Both the position numbers and the translations under genes were made by a program. From assembly GCF_014199295.1 (NCBI RefSeq), contig NZ_JACIJH010000003.1, positions 186,001 through 250,000 on the forward strand: a DNA stretch of 64,000 nt, given 5' to 3'. Below, in pieces: positions 7,246-15,246 of this stretch. The notes below the pieces were generated by a model, which was not told the DNA's origin, searched no databases, and worked only from the letters and a program-made list of their open reading frames with translations. Every line of letters starts with the position of its first letter. Position 1 is the stretch's first letter. The stretch is from Sphingopyxis panaciterrulae (GTDB lineage: Bacteria > Pseudomonadota > Alphaproteobacteria > Sphingomonadales > Sphingomonadaceae).

Positions 7246-8271
7246 CTAATGCCCGTCCTTCGGCATCCGGGCAATCCACTCCCGCAGCAGCGCCGCGCCT
7301 TCCTTGTGCACCGTCGAGCGCCCCACCTCGGGCATCGCAATTCCGGCCTCGAGGCTTTCCAGGCGATAGATGAGGAAGCTGTGGTCGGGATCGCCGGGCA
7401 GAATCGCGAAATCCATCCCGCCGCTGCCGCGACCGGCCGCGGTCGGGCGCTTGCCGATGCCATAGTTGACGCCGACGGGGTCGGTCCAGCGCAGGAACAG
7501 CCCGCTGTTCGACGCGCTGCCCTGCGGGTTGTGGCAATGGGCGCAATTGACATCGAGATAGGCCCGCGCCCGCTGTTCGAGCGAGCCGCTCGCGGGATCG
7601 TCCCAGCGCGGCATTGGCACCGCCGCTTTCGGCGGTTCGACGAAAAAGCGCGCGAAGTCGGGACGGCTGAGCGCGGTGCCGAAGTCGATGTTCGCCGCCT
7701 TGGGCCCGATAGGCAGGATCGCGCCCGCCTTGCTGTGGCATTCCTTGCACTGATTCTTGTTCGGCACCGCATAGCGGATGCTGTGCGCTTCGCCGTCGGG
7801 GCTCCTGAAGCTGACCGGCACCCGGCGCCCGGCAAGGGCCAGCGTCGCATCCTTGCCGTCGGCGTCCCAGATATAGGGCAGCGCGGTCCAGCCGTCGGCG
7901 CGGTGGATCAGCAGCCGCGTCTCGACCGGACGACCGCCATTCTGCTCGGGCCAGCCGAAACTCTTCACGATCAGGCTGCCGATCGGAAAGTCGATGTGAC
8001 CATCGGCCGCGGTGCTCGCCTGCTGTCCCGGCGGCACCCAGATCAGCCGGTGCTTTTCGGCATAGTCGCTGAACAGCGGCGTGTGCAGCGTATAGGGCAG
8101 CAGCGCGTCGACCGGCTCGCTCGTTCCGGTGCGGAAAATTCCGAAGGCGGACAGTTTTTTCGGCATGTCCGCGCCGTCGATGACCGCCTGGTTCGGCCCC
8201 GGCTCGGGCACCGCGACCGCGCCGCTCGCGCACAGCAGCGCCGCGGCGAAGGCTGCGGCGATACGCTTCAC
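7246..8271 (-). CDS. Secreted diheme cytochrome c, SO2930 family
   Basis: This 341-residue periplasmic electron carrier or oxidoreductase has a signal peptide (residues 1-20, MKRIAAAFAAALLCASGAVA). Two CxxCH haem sites are present: CKECH at 175-179 and CAHCH at 243-247. The GTG start at 8271 overlaps the stop of the upstream beta-helix gene (GTGA at 8268-8271). The family is known from two-gene pairs of a diheme cytochrome with a beta-helix protein, sometimes fused; the role of the pair is undescribed. Met residues in AVPMPRW and IAMPEVG could be axial ligands, but that is inference. Confidence 0.88.
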   Translation of the reverse strand: MKRIAAAFAAALLCASGAVAVPEPGPNQAVIDGADMPKKLSAFGIFRTGTSEPVDALLPYTLHTPLFSDYAEKHRLIWVPPGQQASTAADGHIDFPIGSLIVKSFGWPEQNGGRPVETRLLIHRADGWTALPYIWDADGKDATLALAGRRVPVSFRSPDGEAHSIRYAVPNKNQCKECHSKAGAILPIGPKAANIDFGTALSRPDFARFFVEPPKAAVPMPRWDDPASGSLEQRARAYLDVNCAHCHNPQGSASNSGLFLRWTDPVGVNYGIGKRPTAAGRGSGGMDFAILPGDPDHSFLIYRLESLEAGIAMPEVGRSTVHKEGAALLREWIARMPKDGH

Positions 8272-9485
8272 TGGACCCGCGCCTCCATGCTCGCCGGCAG
8301 GGTGATGCCGGGCAACGGCGCCGGTGCCTCGCCCTTCAGGTCGGCGGGCGACGGCTTCGCCTCGCTCTGCGGCGTCGACACGTCGGGCAGGTTCAGCGAC
8401 AGCACGCCGACATCGTCGTTGACGATCGCATTCCCCGCGCCGTCCCACAGCACCGGCGGGATGCTGCCGCCCATCGCCGCCGCGATCTCGGCGCCGCCCG
8501 GAAAGGCCGGGGCGAAGCCCGCCTTGCCATGCTCATTGTCCCACACCGCGATATCGCGGGGCAGCGGCTGATACTTCGCGTCGTCATAGGGGTAGCGATA
8601 GCCGACGATCATCACATTGGCGGTGCCGTTGTCGGCCAGCATATTGTCGAAGATCTCGACCCGGCTGTTCGCCATCACCAGCACCCCGGTGCCGGTCGGA
8701 ACGCTCGCGACAATATTGCCCTTGGGCGCGAAATTCGGGGTGCTGTTGTCATGCACCATATTGTCGAAGACGCGGACATTGTGGCCGCCCTGCTGCGGCA
8801 GGCTGGGCAGGTCGAACACCAATATGCCGCCGCTATTCTTCGTCGCGACATTGTCGTGCACGTCGGCGTCGTAGCAATTCTCGATCTCGATCCCCGCGAC
8901 ATTCTCCATCGCGATCGAATCGCGCACGACGATATTCTTCGACTGGCCGACATAGATGCCCGCATCGGACGCGCCGCGGACATAGACGCTGTCGATCAAC
9001 ACGTCGCTGCTCTCGACCGGATAGATGCCATAGGCGCCGTTGGTTTCCTTCGGCCCCGCGGTCCATTCGACGCGAAGCTGGTGATAGACGATGCGGTCGG
9101 CGCCCTTAGACTTGATGCCGTCGCCTTTCGTGTTGAGCACCGCGAAGTTGGTGAGATAGACGTCGTCCGAGGTGACAAGCAGCCCCTCGCCCGCGCCCTG
9201 CTGGCCCGCGAAATCGAGGATCGAGCCGGCGCCATCCTTCGTCCCCGCGCCGCGCACCGTGACATTGTCGACGTCGAGCGACAGCCCGTCGGTCAGCGTC
9301 CATGTTCCCGCGCCCAGTTCGACCACGTCGCCCGGCTCGGCGAGGATCAGCGCTTCCTGCAATTTCTCGTTGGCGTCGGGGGCACCGGCGCTGACGCTGA
9401 TCGTCTTCGCGGCGGCGGGCGTCGCGGCGACGGCGAGCACGGCAAAGGACAGCAGGGCTGCCCGCGGCAAATAGGTGACTCGCAT
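8268..9485 (-). CDS. Secreted parallel beta-helix protein, partner of the diheme cytochrome
   Basis: This 405-residue exported protein has a signal peptide (about 1-26, ending TPAAA). It is built of right-handed parallel beta-helix turns: repeated phrases such as VTVRGAG, VYLTNFAVLNTKGDGIKSK, VYVRGASDAGIYVGQSKNIVV, IEIENCYDADVHDNVATKN and VRVFDNMVHDN are stacked coil repeats as in pectate lyase or NosD-like folds. The start at 9485 follows a GGGAGAGAG ribosome site. Beta-helix proteins often bind or cleave polysaccharides, and NosD-like members help cofactor delivery; neither can be chosen here. It is coupled to the diheme gene. Confidence 0.85.
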   Translation of the reverse strand: MRVTYLPRAALLSFAVLAVAATPAAAKTISVSAGAPDANEKLQEALILAEPGDVVELGAGTWTLTDGLSLDVDNVTVRGAGTKDGAGSILDFAGQQGAGEGLLVTSDDVYLTNFAVLNTKGDGIKSKGADRIVYHQLRVEWTAGPKETNGAYGIYPVESSDVLIDSVYVRGASDAGIYVGQSKNIVVRDSIAMENVAGIEIENCYDADVHDNVATKNSGGILVFDLPSLPQQGGHNVRVFDNMVHDNSTPNFAPKGNIVASVPTGTGVLVMANSRVEIFDNMLADNGTANVMIVGYRYPYDDAKYQPLPRDIAVWDNEHGKAGFAPAFPGGAEIAAAMGGSIPPVLWDGAGNAIVNDDVGVLSLNLPDVSTPQSEAKPSPADLKGEAPAPLPGITLPASMEARVQ

Positions 9486-9585
9486 ATCTCTCTCCCTTGT
9501 TTTGCCCGTGTCATGCGACAAGAGTGAGCGGAAGCCAAGCCATGTTGCTGACATCGGTGTAGCTAAAACAGGGGGAGAGGTCGCA

Positions 9586-9999
9586 ATGTTTCACATCTAT
9601 CTCGTGGCGCTCGTCGCGCTCGCGGTTCCGGCCGCCGCCGCCGCGGCTCCGGTGTCGATCGTCGGTCGCTGGAAAACCGACGACGGCAAGGGCATCGTCG
9701 ACATCGTGCCGTGCGGCGCCAAGCTGTGCGGCCGCATCCACCGCCTGCTGATCGACCAGCCCGCGGGGGGACAGCGCGACGAGCGCAATCCCGACAAGAG
9801 CAAGCGCGGGCGCATGGTCGTCGGCCTTCGGATCTACTGGGACCTCATCGCCGACGGGGCGGGCTGGCGCGGTCAGGGCTACAGCCCCGAGGACGGGCGC
9901 TATTACCGGGCGCATCTTCGCGCCAAAGGCAACAAGCTGACGATGAAAGGTTGCGTCGCCGTCTTCTGCCGGACGGTGACGTGGACGCGGGTGAGCTAG
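9586..9999 (+). CDS. Secreted DUF2147 protein
   Basis: This 137-residue protein is exported via a signal peptide (MFHIYLVALVALAVPAAAAA). The mature part has SIVGRWKTDDGKGIVDIVPCGAKLCGRI, the typical start of DUF2147, then GLRIYWDL and CVAVFCRTVTWTRV. Four cysteines (two in PCGAKLC, two near the end in GCVAVFC) may form disulphides. The ATG at 9586 has a strong GGGGGAGAGG ribosome site. The family is widespread in Proteobacteria with no firm biochemical function. Its stop codon lies inside the left arm of the inverted-repeat element that follows. Confidence 0.85.
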   Translation: MFHIYLVALVALAVPAAAAAAPVSIVGRWKTDDGKGIVDIVPCGAKLCGRIHRLLIDQPAGGQRDERNPDKSKRGRMVVGLRIYWDLIADGAGWRGQGYSPEDGRYYRAHLRAKGNKLTMKGCVAVFCRTVTWTRVS

Positions 10000-10142
10000 G
10001 ACGGATCGACATTCAGAAGATGGCGAGCCGAAAATGGTGGTTTTCCGTGACCCGGAGCGCAGCGTGCTAACGGCACGTGAGCACCGGAAGCGCGGAAAGC
10101 CGCCATTTGCAGGCCGCCAGGGCTGAATGTCGATCCGTCCTA
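9997..10142. repeat. 146-bp inverted-repeat element bounded by TA (MITE-like or structured RNA)
   Basis: TAGGACGGATCGACATTCAG at 9997-10016 is a perfect inverted repeat of 10123-10142. Inside, a second imperfect pair runs from TGGCGAGCCGAAAATGG (from about 10021) and is matched near 10116; about 21 of 27 positions pair. The element could fold into one long hairpin. It lies between convergent genes, and its outer arm includes the DUF2147 stop codon. TA at both ends resembles the target duplication of IS630/mariner-type elements, which is inference. Confidence 0.75.
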
Positions 10143-10171
10143 ACTCCCTCCAGCAAGCGGGAGGGACCTCA

Positions 10172-10870
10172 TCAGGGCGCGTCGCCCAATATCCAGTCGA
10201 CCCCGGCGGCGACATGGATGCGCGCGGCGTCGTAGATCGGCAGCACATTGGCATCGGGATCGACGAGCATGACCAGTTCGGTGCAGGCGAGCACCAGCGC
10301 CTGCACGTCCTGCTTGGCGATGTCGGTGATGAAGGTCCGCATCGTGCGGCGCGAATCCTCGGTCACCTTGCCCTGCATCAGTTCGTCGTAGACGATGCGG
10401 TCGACCTCCTCGGCGCGGGTGCCGTCATAGGGGGCGAGGGTCAGGCCGTAGCGCACGAGCCGCTGGCGATACCAGGATTCGGTCATCACGTTGCGCGTGC
10501 CGATGACGGCGGCGGTCTTGATTCCGTCGGCGCGCATCTTTTCGCCGGTCTCGTCGACGATGTGGATCAGCGGGATCGCGATCCCCGCGCCGATATCCTC
10601 GGCAAGCTTGTGCATCGAATTGGCCGCGATCATCAGCGCGGTCGCGCCCGCATCCTGAAGCCGCTTCGCCGATTCGATCAGCACCGCGCGCGCATTGTCC
10701 CATTGCTCGGGCGTCGTCAGGCGCGACAGCTCGCAATAGTTGAGGCTTTCGAGCAGGATCGGCGCCGAACAACTCGTTCCGATCCGCTTCTGCACTCCCT
10801 TGTTGAGCTGGCGATAGTAGATCTCGGTCGATGCCCAGCTCATGCCGCCGATCAGGCCGATTTTCCGCAA
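10172..10870 (-). CDS. Aspartate/glutamate racemase family protein lacking the first catalytic Cys
   Basis: This 232-residue protein belongs to the Asp/Glu/hydantoin racemase superfamily and looks YgeA-like. MRKIGLIGGMSWASTEIYYR is the typical N-terminus and ALVLACTELVML carries the second catalytic Cys (C196). The first site, normally CTNTMH in this subgroup, reads AANSMH (residues 82-87), so the first catalytic cysteine is replaced by Ala. A two-base racemase mechanism is therefore doubtful; a one-base or non-racemase reaction is possible. It lies downstream of pntB on the same strand, with a palindromic repeat between them. Confidence 0.82.
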   Translation of the reverse strand: MRKIGLIGGMSWASTEIYYRQLNKGVQKRIGTSCSAPILLESLNYCELSRLTTPEQWDNARAVLIESAKRLQDAGATALMIAANSMHKLAEDIGAGIAIPLIHIVDETGEKMRADGIKTAAVIGTRNVMTESWYRQRLVRYGLTLAPYDGTRAEEVDRIVYDELMQGKVTEDSRRTMRTFITDIAKQDVQALVLACTELVMLVDPDANVLPIYDAARIHVAAGVDWILGDAP

Positions 10871-10885
10871 GCTATCCTCCCAATA

Positions 10886-10972
10886 CCGTTTGGACTGAGC
10901 TTGTCGAAGTCCCGTCCTTCCGTCCTGTCCTTAGAAGGAAGAACGGTCCTTCGACAAGCGCAGGACGAACGG
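10886..10972. repeat. Palindromic intergenic repeat, 'GAGCTTGTCGAAG' family, degenerate copy
   Basis: Arms CCGTTTGGACTGAGCTTGTC and GACAAGCGCAGGACGAACGG pair imperfectly. The copy resembles those at 7122-7206 and 23798-23882 with several changes. It fills the space between pntB and the racemase-like gene. Confidence 0.8.
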
Positions 10973-10982
10973 AATCAGGAAA

Positions 10983-12410
10983 TCAATGCCCGCTGCCGTT
11001 GAGTGCCTTGACGATATCGTCGGCCATCTTCTTCGCATCGCCCAGCAGCATCATCGTCTGGTCCATGTAGAAGACGTCGTTGTCGACGCCGGCATAGCCG
11101 ACCCCGCCCATCGAGCGCTTCACGAACAGCACCGTCTTCGCCTTTTCGACGTCGAGCACCGGCATGCCATAGATGGGCGAGGACTTGTCGGTCTTGGCCG
11201 CCGGGTTGGTCACGTCGTTGGCGCCGATGACGAAGGCGACGTCGCACTGGGCGAACTCGTTGTTGATGTCCTCCAGCTCGAACACCTCGTCATAGGGCAC
11301 GTTCGCCTCGGCCAGCAGGACGTTCATATGGCCTGGCATGCGGCCCGCGACCGGATGGATCGCATATTTGACGTTGACGCCTTCCTTCTTGAGCAGGTCG
11401 GCCATCTCGCGCAGCGCGTGCTGCGCCTGCGCGACCGCCATGCCGTAACCGGGGACGATGATGACATTCTCCGCCTGGCTCATCAGGAAGGCGGCGTCGT
11501 CGGCGCTGCCGGGCTTCCACGGCCGCTGCTCCTTCGCGCCGCCGCCCGCGCCGCCCGAATCGTCGGCGCCGAAGCCGCCGGCAATCACGCTGATGAAGCT
11601 GCGGTTCATCGCGCGGCACATGATGTAGGACAGGATCGCACCCGACGAGCCGACGAGCGCCCCGGTGATGATCATCGCCGTGTTGTGGAGCGTGAAGCCC
11701 ATCGCCGCCGCGGCCCAGCCCGAATAGCTGTTGAGCATCGACACGACGACCGGCATGTCGGCGCCGCCGATCGGGATGATGAGCAGGAAGCCGATCAGGA
11801 AGCTGAGCGCGGTGATCGTCCAGAAGACCGCCGGCGACTGATCGGTCAGGAAATAGCCGATCAGCCCGAGGATCGCGGCGAGCGTGCCGAGGTTGATGAG
11901 GTGGCGCAGCGGCAGAATGATCGGCGCGCCCGACATGTTGCCGTTGAGCTTCAGGAAGGCGATGACCGACCCCGAAAAGGTGATCGCGCCGATCGCGATG
12001 CCCAGCCCCATCTCGATCCGGCTGACGGTGAAGATCTGCCCCGCTTCATCGGCGATGCCGAAGGCGCCGGGGTTCAGATAGGCCGCCGCCGCGACCGCGA
12101 CCGCGGCGAGACCGACAAGGCTGTGGAACGCCGCGACGAGCTGCGGCATCGCCGTCATCGCGATCTTGCGCGCCATCACGAGGCCGATGACCGCGCCGAT
12201 CGCGATGGCGCCGATCACCTCGATCGGATTCGCAAGCTCGTGGGTGACCAGCGTGGTGACGACCGCGATGCCCATGCCCGCCATGCCGAAGCGATTGCCG
12301 CGGCGCGACGAGGCCGGCGACGACAGGCCGCGCAGCGCAAGGATGAAGAAGACCCCGGCGACCAGATAGGCCAAAGCCACCCAGGGATTGATCGGTGCGA
12401 CGTCGTGCAT
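10983..12410 (-). CDS. pntB: NAD(P)+ transhydrogenase subunit beta
   Basis: The 475-residue PntB subunit of the proton-translocating transhydrogenase couples proton entry to hydride transfer from NADH to NADP+. The N-terminal half has many membrane helices (PWVALAYLVAGVFFILALRG onward). The C-terminal NADP(H)-binding domain includes VIIVPGYGMAVAQAQHAL, GRMPGHMNVLLAEA, VIGANDVTNPAA and SMGVGYAG-like GGVGYAGVDNDVFYMD. Length matches the family (~460). It follows the small alpha-2 subunit on the same strand with a 61-base gap. Confidence 0.96.
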   Translation of the reverse strand: MHDVAPINPWVALAYLVAGVFFILALRGLSSPASSRRGNRFGMAGMGIAVVTTLVTHELANPIEVIGAIAIGAVIGLVMARKIAMTAMPQLVAAFHSLVGLAAVAVAAAAYLNPGAFGIADEAGQIFTVSRIEMGLGIAIGAITFSGSVIAFLKLNGNMSGAPIILPLRHLINLGTLAAILGLIGYFLTDQSPAVFWTITALSFLIGFLLIIPIGGADMPVVVSMLNSYSGWAAAAMGFTLHNTAMIITGALVGSSGAILSYIMCRAMNRSFISVIAGGFGADDSGGAGGGAKEQRPWKPGSADDAAFLMSQAENVIIVPGYGMAVAQAQHALREMADLLKKEGVNVKYAIHPVAGRMPGHMNVLLAEANVPYDEVFELEDINNEFAQCDVAFVIGANDVTNPAAKTDKSSPIYGMPVLDVEKAKTVLFVKRSMGGVGYAGVDNDVFYMDQTMMLLGDAKKMADDIVKALNGSGH

Positions 12411-12471
12411 GTGAAATTCTTCCCCTGTCGAGCGCGCCGCGGCGGCTCGTCAAAACCCTGTTGTCAGCGCC

Positions 12472-12753
12472 TTAACGCTCTTTCTTCTTGTACATCGCGA
12501 GCATGCGCTCGGTGACCGCGAAGCCGCCGAAGATGTTGATGCTCGCCATCACCACGGCGGCAAGGCCGAGCCATTTGGACACGGGCGACCCCGCGGCGGC
12601 GCTGGCGATCAGCGCGCCGACGATGATGACCGACGAAATCGCGTTGGTCACGCTCATCAGCGGCGTGTGCAGTGCCGGCGTCACCGACCAGACGACGAAA
12701 TAGCCGACGAAACAGGCGAGAACGAAAATCGAGAAAATGGCGATAAAATCCAC
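12472..12753 (-). CDS. pntAB: NAD(P)+ transhydrogenase subunit alpha part 2 (membrane part)
   Basis: This 93-residue protein is the membrane portion that in E. coli forms the C-terminus of PntA. About three transmembrane helices are seen: FIAIFSIFVLACFVGYFVVW, ISSVIIVGALIASAAAG and WLGLAAVVMASINIFGGFAV. PLMSVTNAISSVI is a conserved signature. In Alphaproteobacteria the alpha subunit is commonly split as here. The gene for alpha part 1 lies upstream at 13765-14886, but a fasciclin gene and a 299-base gap separate the two. Confidence 0.94.
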   Translation of the reverse strand: MDFIAIFSIFVLACFVGYFVVWSVTPALHTPLMSVTNAISSVIIVGALIASAAAGSPVSKWLGLAAVVMASINIFGGFAVTERMLAMYKKKER

Positions 12754-12922
12754 GGGCTGCTCCCCTGCTGATTCCGTGCGCGCCTCTCTTGCCGACCCGC
12801 ACGCGGCGTGTCGACTCCTAAGCGGACAAAAAAGGTCGCATCGCTTTCGCCAGTGATGAAAGAGAGCCCGAATGACGACATAAAATGTCGCTGACGCGCC
12901 CCGCTGCCGTAATTCCTACTTG

Positions 12923-12956
12923 GTCATTGCGAGGAGCGTAGCGACGAAGCAATGAC
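12923..12956. repeat. Palindromic intergenic repeat, 'GTCATTGCGAGGAGC' family
   Basis: GTCATTGCGAGGAGCGTAGC is followed by GACGAAGCAATGAC; the ends pair as GTCATTGC/GCAATGAC. Related copies are at 17760-17850 and 34790-34817. It lies in the 299-base gap between the fasciclin gene and pntAB, in which I see no gene. Confidence 0.75.
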
Positions 12957-13052
12957 GCCATGCGGCTGTCGCGGGAATAATTGCCAAACAAGGTCAGGGT
13001 GACAGGGGGGACACCGCGAGACGAACCCGTCATCCGCCTATGCGCGAAAGCT

Positions 13053-13634
13053 TTACATCCGGGGCAACAGCACCGCGTCGACGACGTGGATCACGCCATT
13101 CTTCCGGTCGAGATCGGCGGTGGACACCACCGCCCGGTTGCCGCCGGCCGCGGTCAGCAGGATCTTGTTGCCGCTCATCGACAGGGAAATATCCTGCCCG
13201 CCCGCGGTGGTCAGCGTGGTCTTGCCGCCGCCTGCCTCGATCCGCGCCGCCAGATCGGTGGCGGTCAGCCTTCCGGGGACGATATGATAATCGAGGACGC
13301 CGGCGAGCACCGCCTTGCTTTCGGGACGCATCCACGCATCGCGGGTCGCCACCGGCACTTGCGCGAAAGCGGCGTCGGTCGGCGCGAAAACGGTGAAGGG
13401 GCCATTCCCCGCCAGCTTTGCCGCAACGCCCGAAGCCGCCAGCGCAGCCGAGAAGGTCTTGTGGTTCGGCATGGCGAGGATGCTATCGACGATCGATTGC
13501 GTTTCCTGTCCGCCCGCGCCGATCGCGCCGGTCATGTCGGCCATCGTCTCGGTCGCCGGCGGCTCAGGCGTCTTCTTGCACCCGGCGAGCGCGAGACCCG
13601 CGATCATGCCCGCCACCAGAAGCCATCTTGCCAC
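13053..13634 (-). CDS. Fasciclin-domain lipoprotein
   Basis: This 193-residue lipoprotein has a signal sequence ending in the lipobox LALAGC (Cys19), so it is probably membrane-anchored in the periplasm or outer membrane. One fasciclin (FAS1) domain occupies most of the rest: FSAALAASGVAAKLAGNGPF, TVFAPTDAAFAQVP, VLDYHIVPGRLTATDL and GVIHVVDAVLLP are the standard FAS1 motifs. FAS1 domains mediate adhesion or matrix contacts. The gene interrupts the split transhydrogenase operon between alpha part 1 and part 2, which is unusual. Confidence 0.92.
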   Translation of the reverse strand: MARWLLVAGMIAGLALAGCKKTPEPPATETMADMTGAIGAGGQETQSIVDSILAMPNHKTFSAALAASGVAAKLAGNGPFTVFAPTDAAFAQVPVATRDAWMRPESKAVLAGVLDYHIVPGRLTATDLAARIEAGGGKTTLTTAGGQDISLSMSGNKILLTAAGGNRAVVSTADLDRKNGVIHVVDAVLLPRM

Positions 13635-13764
13635 CGCCCAGTCTCCTTCGAATCCGCATCGCCCGGCGCAGACCCGCGCATCGCGCGGCAGCCCGGCCGA
13701 AAATCAACGCGCATTATGACGCGAAAGTTTCAGAAGAAAGTTGGTGCTCCGGCGCGGTTGGCCG

Positions 13765-14886
13765 CTATCCCAGCAGCCGCTCGTTCACGACCTTGCCGCC
13801 CTGCGTCAGGCGTACAGCATTGCCGATTTCCTCGTCGAGCACCGGCCTGCCCGCTTCCTTGTCCCAGAAGGCGGAGAGGAAGTTGAACAGGTTGCGGCTG
13901 AACAGCGCGCTGGTGTCGGCGGGCATCAGCGCGGCGATATTCTGCGCGCCGATCACGGTGACGCCGTGAATCCGCTTCGTCTCGCCGGGCGCCGACCCCT
14001 CGACGTTGCCGCCGCTTTCGGCCGCCATGTCGACGATCACGCTGCCCGCGCGCATCGTCGCGAGTTGTGCGTCGCTGATCAGCCGCGGCGCCGGGCGCCC
14101 CGGAATCAGCGCGGTGGTGATGACGATGTCCTGCTTGGCGATGTGCGACGACACCAGTTCGGCCTGCGCCGCCTTGTACTCGTCCGACATTTCGGTGGCA
14201 TAGCCGCCGCTGCCCTCGCCCTCGATCCCCGCGACGCTCTCGACGAAGATCGGCTTGGCGCCGAGGCTGAGAATCTGTTCCTTGGTCGCCGAGCGCACGT
14301 CGGTCGCGCTGACCTGCGCCCCCAGGCGGCGCGCGGTCGCGATCGCCTGCAACCCCGCAACGCCGACGCCCATGACGAAGGCCTTGGCGGCGCTGACGGT
14401 GCCCGCGGCGGTCATCATCATCGGAAAGGCGCGGCCATAGGCGCTCGCCGCCATCAGCACCGCCTTGTAGCCCGACAGATTCGCCTGACTCGACAGGATA
14501 TCCATCGACTGCGCGCGGGTGATGCGCGGCATGAATTCCATCGCCAGCGCCTCGAGCCCCAGCTTCGCATAGGCATCGACGCGCGCACGCTCACCGAACG
14601 GATTGAGTCCCGCGGCAAGCCACGCGCCCTCGGCATAGCCCGACAGGCTCTTCGGATCCGGCCCCTGAATGCCGAGGATGATGTTCGCGCCCTTGAGCGT
14701 TTCGGCGCGGCTGCCGATGCCGGCGCCCGCCGCGGCATAATCGGCATCGGCGATCGACGCGGTTTCCCCCGCACCCGATTCGACCGAAACTTCGGCCCCC
14801 AGGCCAATGAATTTCTTGATGGTTTCCGGAGTCGCAGCGACCCGCGTCTCGCCCGGAGCGAGCTCCTTCAGTACAGCGATGCGCAT
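13765..14886 (-). CDS. pntAA: NAD(P)+ transhydrogenase subunit alpha part 1 (NAD-binding)
   Basis: This 373-residue soluble NAD(H)-binding subunit begins MRIAVLKELAPGETRVAATP, as in PntA and alanine dehydrogenase relatives. It has FMPRITRAQSMDILSSQANL, VLMAASAYGRAFPMMMTAAG and KAFVMGVGVAGLQAIATARRLGA (Rossmann dinucleotide site). TSALFSRNLFNFLSAF is the usual C-terminal region before the split. A 39-residue aa3-oxidase subunit IV-like peptide gene ends 11 bases upstream. Confidence 0.96.
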   Translation of the reverse strand: MRIAVLKELAPGETRVAATPETIKKFIGLGAEVSVESGAGETASIADADYAAAGAGIGSRAETLKGANIILGIQGPDPKSLSGYAEGAWLAAGLNPFGERARVDAYAKLGLEALAMEFMPRITRAQSMDILSSQANLSGYKAVLMAASAYGRAFPMMMTAAGTVSAAKAFVMGVGVAGLQAIATARRLGAQVSATDVRSATKEQILSLGAKPIFVESVAGIEGEGSGGYATEMSDEYKAAQAELVSSHIAKQDIVITTALIPGRPAPRLISDAQLATMRAGSVIVDMAAESGGNVEGSAPGETKRIHGVTVIGAQNIAALMPADTSALFSRNLFNFLSAFWDKEAGRPVLDEEIGNAVRLTQGGKVVNERLLG

Positions 14887-14897
14887 GCCGATTCCGG

Positions 14898-15017
14898 TCA
14901 GGAGATCAGCAGGACGACGACAAGGGCAACGACCGCAGTGATGATCGCGCTCGTCTTGAACAGGCCAACGAAACCCGCATAGGTTTCATTCGCCGCCTTC
15001 ATTTCCTGATCCGCCAT
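14898..15017 (-). CDS. aa3-type cytochrome c oxidase subunit IV-like peptide
   Basis: This 39-residue membrane peptide reads MADQEMKAANETYAGFVGLF, then KTSAIITAVVALVVVLLIS. The N-terminal ANETYAGFVGLFK motif followed by a single membrane helix is the bacterial aa3-type oxidase subunit IV signature (PF07835). The ATG at 15017 and TGA at 14898-14900 frame it cleanly. No oxidase genes are nearby; it lies 11 bases before pntAA on the same strand and is probably cotranscribed, so a role with the transhydrogenase or as an unlinked oxidase subunit is possible. Confidence 0.85.
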   Translation of the reverse strand: MADQEMKAANETYAGFVGLFKTSAIITAVVALVVVLLIS

Positions 15018-15246
15018 GGCTTTCCCCTTCTCCTGTTCCTGTGCAGGGCGCCGCGGGCGCCCCGGAATCGGGATTCGGCATTGGCTCTAGCGACGCCTCT
15101 CGCGATGCTCAAGCGCTTTGGGCGTTCGAAAGGTCATCGCCCTTAATCGCCCTTTTACCCCTGTGGCGTAAATCACTGACGGAAAGAGCGGAACGACGGC
15201 ATGACCATGCCGAACATCCTTGGGCACGGGGGCGAAACCGGAAAAG

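Noticed and set aside
10986..12515. A 509-codon + strand frame across pntB
   Set aside because: Rich in Arg/Asp/His from antisense reading; pntB on the opposite strand is unmistakable.
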